Source: Bacteroidales bacterium
GTDB lineage: Bacteria; Bacteroidota; Bacteroidia; Bacteroidales; Marinilabiliaceae
DNA length: 64,000 nucleotides
Reading direction: 5' to 3'
NCBI GenBank assembly: GCA_024401365.1
Contig: JAKSLE010000001.1
Coordinates: 124,001 to 188,000 of the forward strand
Shown here: in pieces, positions 59,835 through 64,000 of the stretch
How positions within the stretch are numbered: the stretch's first letter is position 1
Layout of the letters: the number at the start of each line of letters is the position of its first letter
The notes under the pieces: generated by a model
Databases searched by the model: none
The model's input: the letters and a program-made list of their open reading frames with translations, nothing else
Told to the model about the DNA's origin: nothing
Program-made: the position numbers and the translations under genes

Positions 59835-60605
59835 TTAACGCTTTTCACCGTTGACGTACTTATCGGTACGGATTTGCTTACCCTTGCTATATATGTAATG
59901 GTAGCCATTCATCAACTTACCATTTTCGAAGATACCCTTCTTATGGATTGTACCATCAGAATTGAACAGAGTATATTGACCAGTACCTCTGAAAGTCTCA
60001 AGAGAAGAGCCCTCCTTAGGCTTTGACATTTCGTCGCCCTGAGCATTGCCCTGGAATTTTCCGTCGGTATAGTTACGCTCCATATACTTCACGCCATCCT
60101 CATCGTACATAGACAATGCCCCTGAAATCTTACCATTACTCCAGTCGCCTGTGTACATAACCTTACCATTTGGATGGTAGTATGTCTGAGGGCCCTCGCG
60201 TTTACCCTCATTATTGTAGTTAAACTCAACGGCGCGGACACCGCTCTCGTTATTTCTGGTATAGGTACCCTCCCAGTGGTCGACATTCCAATATCCCTCC
60301 TCCATAATCTTACCATTCTTATGGTAGTAGATAGCCAAACCGCGAGGAATACCCTTGCTGAAGGTAACCAAGCTCTCTATAGACCCATTCTGGCGAAGAG
60401 TTTTCCATCTGCCGTTCTTTTTCCCAGCGACGAAGCAACCCTCGTTGACCTTGCCCGACTTAAGTTCGATACGCCAGTAGCCCTCCTTCTTGCCATCAAC
60501 CATCTGGTTGATAGTATCATTATTCTCCTGAGCCGACACAAAAGTGGCAGCGCATGAGATCATCATGATGACGAACAGGAATCTATATTTCAAACCTTTA
60601 GACAT
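59835..60605 (-). CDS. MORN/YwqK-type repeat protein, exported
   Basis: A 256-residue protein with a signal peptide (about residues 1-25, ending ATFVSAQ). It contains roughly nine repeats of the MORN/YwqK kind with G-x-W or G-x-Y cores: KKEGYWRIEL, KKNGRWKTL, YYHKNGKIMEEGYW, KREGPQTYYHPNGKVMYTGDW, TLFNSDG-IHKKGIF. Such proteins form elongated beta sheets; a cell function is not known. I chose ATG at 60605 because the longer frame would start at a TTG inside the -7 box at 60624-60631. It lies between pdxJ and aroB. Confidence 0.8.
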   Translation of the reverse strand: MSKGLKYRFLFVIMMISCAATFVSAQENNDTINQMVDGKKEGYWRIELKSGKVNEGCFVAGKKNGRWKTLRQNGSIESLVTFSKGIPRGLAIYYHKNGKIMEEGYWNVDHWEGTYTRNNESGVRAVEFNYNNEGKREGPQTYYHPNGKVMYTGDWSNGKISGALSMYDEDGVKYMERNYTDGKFQGNAQGDEMSKPKEGSSLETFRGTGQYTLFNSDGTIHKKGIFENGKLMNGYHYIYSKGKQIRTDKYVNGEKR

Positions 60606-60623
60606 ATTTGGGCTACTTGGGGT

Positions 60624-60631
60624 CAAATATA
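60624..60631 (-). promoter_or_regulatory. -7 promoter box for the repeat-protein gene
   Basis: TATATTTG on the minus strand, 18 bases before the ATG at 60605. The matching -33 would lie at the very end of pdxJ and is not clear. The TTG of this box is not a start codon. Confidence 0.5.
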
Positions 60632-60649
60632 GCGAAAAAATATGAAATT

Positions 60650-61378
60650 TTATTTATCGGAAGCCTTTTTCAAGCAATTCTTGTACATTTTGATAGTCTC
60701 CTCCAATCCATAGTAGAGGGCATCAGATATAAGCCAATGGCCTATAGACACCTCCTTGACGAAAGGAATAGACTCTGAGAAGAATGCGAGATTCTCCAAG
60801 TTGAGGTCGTGACCAGCGTTAACCTGGAGTCCCTTTTTACGGGCATATTCAGCAGCCTCGATAAAAGGCTTAACAGCTGCGTCGCGATCGGCCTTGTAGC
60901 CAGAAGCGTAAGGTTCTGTATAAAGTTCGATACGGTCGGCGCCTGTCTGAGCAGCATACTCGACCATTTCAACATTTGCGTCCACGAAGATAGAAGTACG
61001 CACGCCAGCCTCTGAAAATTTAGCCACGAGATCAGTCAGCATAGCCTTATTAGTCTTTGTATCCCAGCCTGCATTAGATGTGATAGCATCGGGAGCATCA
61101 GGCACGAGAGTGACCTGAGTAGGTTTAGCCTTGAGGACTAGATCGACGAATTTATCTGAAGGATAACCCTCGATATTAAATTCAGTTGTGATTACAGGCT
61201 TGATAGCGAACACATCGGTATAACGGATATGTCTTTCATCAGGTCGTGGATGTACAGTAATACCCTCACCTCCGAACTCTTGGATTTTCTTAGCTGCTAA
61301 AACTACATCTGGAGTATTACCGCCGCGTGCGTTTCTTATTGTTGCTATCTTATTGATATTAACACTTAACTTTGTCAT
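60650..61378 (-). CDS. pdxJ: Pyridoxine 5'-phosphate synthase PdxJ
   Basis: Condenses 1-deoxyxylulose 5-phosphate with 3-amino-2-oxopropyl phosphate to make pyridoxine 5'-phosphate (vitamin B6, DXP-dependent route). The 242 residues form the expected TIM barrel, with LSVNINKIATIRNARGG, ITVHPRPDERHIRY, ADRIELYTEPYA and VNAGHDLNLENL carrying the known phosphate and catalytic residues. It is the first gene of the long minus-strand series and is divergent from the small ACT-like gene. Confidence 0.96.
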   Translation of the reverse strand: MTKLSVNINKIATIRNARGGNTPDVVLAAKKIQEFGGEGITVHPRPDERHIRYTDVFAIKPVITTEFNIEGYPSDKFVDLVLKAKPTQVTLVPDAPDAITSNAGWDTKTNKAMLTDLVAKFSEAGVRTSIFVDANVEMVEYAAQTGADRIELYTEPYASGYKADRDAAVKPFIEAAEYARKKGLQVNAGHDLNLENLAFFSESIPFVKEVSIGHWLISDALYYGLEETIKMYKNCLKKASDK

Positions 61379-61439
61379 AATGTGTTATTCGGTCGTTGTT
61401 ATTGTCTTTTGTTGCATAAACATCTCTTAAGAACTCGTA

Positions 61440-61471
61440 TTTGGATAGTCCCGATGATTTGTCTATTTTTG
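61440..61471 (+). promoter_or_regulatory. Promoter of the ACT-like gene
   Basis: A -33 TTTG (61440-61443), a 20-nt spacer and a -7 TATTTTTG (61464-61471) on the plus strand, 36 bases before the ATG. This is a textbook Bacteroidota promoter and shows that the short gene has its own start and is not a fragment of a longer frame. Confidence 0.7.
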
Positions 61472-61477
61472 CGACTG

Positions 61478-61485
61478 CAAATGTA
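61478..61485 (-). promoter_or_regulatory. -7 promoter box for pdxJ
   Basis: TACATTTG on the minus strand, about 100 bases before the pdxJ ATG. It abuts the plus-strand promoter of the ACT-like gene, so the two would compete. No -33 at the ideal distance was seen. Confidence 0.4.
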
Positions 61486-61507
61486 CAAATAAAAAACGGA
61501 ACAAGTA

Positions 61508-61870
61508 ATGCCTCAAAGCATAGTTGCCGAAATAAAAAATGACTTCCAGTTGCAGATAGACTTACTGCGATGGGCTGACGAGGGTTCGATAATTTTTATC
61601 CGAACCAGGCCGGAGGCTCACCTTGTGTCGAAGATATCTGCAATAATAGAAGACGAAGGTTTGCAAATACTCAGCATTGGTTCCAGGATAACCGATGAAG
61701 GATATACTGAAATATACATCAAGATATCCACACAAGATGTGTTTTACGCCATAACCGAGTTACAGCGTCATGGGTACAACACATGGACCGACAATCAAGA
61801 AGCCACGAAGCGACTTGAGGATATGACTAGACGTAGTTATGACCAATTGATGTCGTATTTGGCCAACTAA
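61508..61870 (+). CDS. Stand-alone ACT-like small protein (CBS-protein C-terminal type)
   Basis: A 120-residue soluble protein. Residues ~28-95 have the beta-alpha-beta pattern of an ACT domain (SIIFIRTRPEAHLVSKISAI, YTEIYIKIS, ITELQRHGYNTW). The end, RSYDQLMSYLAN, resembles the C-terminal end of CBS-domain proteins that in many Bacteroidales lie beside pdxJ and NAD kinase (recollection, not checked). The two CBS domains are missing here. A strong promoter just upstream argues that this short form is the whole gene. ACT domains usually bind small ligands such as amino acids; the ligand here is unknown. Confidence 0.7.
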   Translation: MPQSIVAEIKNDFQLQIDLLRWADEGSIIFIRTRPEAHLVSKISAIIEDEGLQILSIGSRITDEGYTEIYIKISTQDVFYAITELQRHGYNTWTDNQEATKRLEDMTRRSYDQLMSYLAN

Positions 61871-61977
61871 TTGCATAACGATTAGGGGTAGACATCATAA
61901 CAGGTAATAGACGATGATAAAAGCAACAGACAAGATAGCCATCAGGGCTACCGACTATCAGGTCACCTACAAGCAGA

Positions 61978-64000
61978 TGCTATGCTATGCGCATTGTTTT
62001 GCGAGCCACGTGACCGATTACAAAGGTGGGCGAGTAATCATACTAAGTGAGAATCGTCCAGCATGGGCCTATGCCATATTTGGTATTTGGCAAGCGGGAG
62101 CAACTGCTGTACCTGTAGACGCCGCTTCCACTGCTACAGACATTGCATACGTTATTGACGACTGTACACCAGCGGCGATTTTTGTATCGAAAGACAAATC
62201 TGCATTAGTTGATGAGGCTGTAGCTATGGCCACACACAAGCCCCGCATACTCAACATAGACGAGATAGAGGGGCAGTTGTCCGCAGCAGAAGAGCCAGCA
62301 CAAGTTTCAGAGATAAAATACGAGACAGACGACATTGCTGTAATAGTCTACACATCGGGCACTACTGGTTCCCCAAAGGGAGTAATGCTATCGTATGGCA
62401 ATATTATGACCAATGTAAGATCTGTATCTGAGGAAGTTAAGATATTCCACGAAGATCTCTGCACATTGGTTTTATTACCTTTGCACCACATATTACCTTT
62501 ACTAGGCTCGATTATAGCGCCACTGACTACGGGAGGATCTGTAGCCTTCTGTCCATCCATGGCGGCGGGAGACCTGATGAAGACCCTACAAGACAACAAA
62601 GTAGGCATGATTATAGGTGTACCTAGGCTCTACTCTACCCTAGTCAAGGGCATTATGGACAAGGTCAACGCCACTGCTGCAGGCAGGACCATGTATAAGA
62701 TATGTGAGAAGTTGCAATGCAGGTGGCTATCTCGCAAGATATTCAGTGCTGTACACGAGAAGATGGGTGGACATGTAGAGTTCCTTGTCAGTGGTGGAGC
62801 TGCGTTAGATGCGAATATTGCCAAGACACTTTTGACATTAGGCTTTGACCTATTGGAAGGCTATGGTATGACAGAAGCCTCACCTATGATTGCCTTCACC
62901 CGTCCGGGCCGTGCTATTCCGGGATCAGCCGGTCAGCCAGTGCCATACGTAGACGTTGAGATACGAGACGGCGAGATCTGTGCCAAGGGTGGCAACATTA
63001 TGAAAGGCTACTACAACAGACCAGAAGAGACAGCTCAAGTTATCAAAGACGGATGGCTATACACAGGAGACCTTGGCTATTTGGACGACAAGAAGAGACT
63101 CTTCATTACGGGCAGGAGGAAAGAGATTATTGTACTTTCGAACGGCAAGAACGTCAACCCTGTAGAGATAGAATACAAGATAGAGAACTACGCGGCGATG
63201 GTAAAAGAGTGCGGTGTGATGCCAAACTCAGACTTGCTACACGCCATCATAGTACCGCAAGACGAGATAGCGGCGACTATGTCGGACGACGAGATACGAG
63301 AGAAGCTAAAGTGGGACGTTATAGAGCCATACAATAAAGACATAGCTCCATACAAGAAGATTATGAGCTTCAGCATCTACAGAGGTTCACTTCCACGTAC
63401 CAAGCTAGAGAAGCTCCAGCGATTCCGTTTGCCACAGCTCATTGAAGAGATTGAGGGCAACGGCAAGAAATCGGATGATGCAGCGGTAAAAGAAGAGAAT
63501 CTTTCGAAAGAATACTGTGTAATCCGCGACTACATACAAGAAGAGAAGCACTGCAAGGTAGCGCCAGACAAGCATATTGAGATGGACCTTGCGTTTGACT
63601 CGCTTGACAAGGTAGGCTTACAAGTATTCTTGCAGAACACCTTTGGCATTGAAGTCACCACAGACCAGATAGCGCAATTCCCAAGTGTAGGTGCTATGGC
63701 CGAGTGGGTAGCGCTATCGAAGACCCGTATAGAAGTAGAAAAAGTTGACTGGGCGCAAATTCTCAAGCAGCACGCCAAGGTAAAATTGCCAGAGTCGTGG
63801 GCTACAGGTAACATTTTCATGGCAATAACCAGGCCACTCTTCAAGTTGTACTTCAAGCTATCGGGCAAGGGAGAAGACAACATACCAAGTGACGGTCCGG
63901 TAATTTATGCCCCCAACCATCAAAGTTTCCTTGACGGGCTATTTGTGATGTCGTTCCTCAAGTGGAGAAGTATCAAGAACACCTACTTCTATGCCAAGGA
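61978..64000 (+). CDS. Fused acyl-activating enzyme: AMP ligase, acyl carrier, PlsC acyltransferase (3' end outside window)
   Basis: The visible part has three domains. First is an AMP-forming ligase (VYTSGTTGSPKGVML, LEGYGMTEASP, GWLYTGDLGY, SNGKNVNPVEIE) covering about 500 residues. Next is an acyl carrier domain with the attachment Ser in LAFDSLDKVGL. Last is the beginning of a PlsC acyltransferase with NHQSFLD. It probably activates fatty acids and passes them to a lysophospholipid, like Aas. The homologous frame begins upstream at 61921 (KATDKIAIRATDYQ), but a TAA precedes it. The ATG at 61914 is one base out of frame across an A5 run, so 61978 is only the first in-frame ATG; see findings. 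Confidence 0.85.

Noticed and set aside
60606-60626. Upstream TTG start for the MORN-type protein
   Set aside because: The TTG is part of the TATATTTG -7 box; the transcript would begin after it.

Overview
The window looks like a chromosome segment of a Bacteroidota species, most probably of order Bacteroidales (Porphyromonas-like). The evidence is a type IX secretion (T9SS) gene set (sprA, gldH), a giant SprB-type surface protein, an S46 dipeptidyl peptidase, and start regions that lack strong Shine-Dalgarno sites but repeatedly carry the Bacteroidota -7 promoter box TAnnTTTG, in several places with a -33 TTG-type box 20 nt upstream. No rRNA, tRNA, insertion sequence or CRISPR array was seen.

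Positions 1-33427 (minus strand) are one uninterrupted reading frame of at least 11,142 codons that runs off the left edge of the window. Frame spot checks at seven well separated places agree. It has a signal peptide, then about 2,000 residues of varied Ig/PKD-like domains, about 70 SprB repeats, a short Ig/PKD-like hinge, and 19 copies of a different G-x-W repeat. The SprB repeats are not a simple tandem: they form higher-order blocks of six (six copies) and nine (three copies, the last short by one). This two-level architecture is the most unusual thing in the window.

Positions 33428-33977 hold no recognised gene. Then come a small very basic orphan protein and dprA (both minus), followed by a divergent plus-strand group: an M23 peptidase, thiL, ruvA, a family 2 glycosyltransferase, folE and an Mrp/ApbC ATPase, which ends at a strong two-way terminator at 41517-41558.

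From 41569 to 61378 twelve genes lie head to tail on the minus strand. In transcription order they are pdxJ, a MORN-type repeat protein, aroB, aroA, a catalytically dead hybrid histidine kinase, a DPP7-type S46 peptidase, sprA, tsaE, holB, ricT, gldH and trmB. The stretch from the S46 peptidase to trmB is tightly packed and couples T9SS genes with housekeeping genes. SprA is the outer-membrane translocon that would be expected to export the giant protein.

At the right edge (plus strand) are a small stand-alone ACT-like protein and the start of a three-domain acyl-activating enzyme (AMP ligase, acyl carrier domain, PlsC acyltransferase), which appears to carry a one-base slip at its 5' end.
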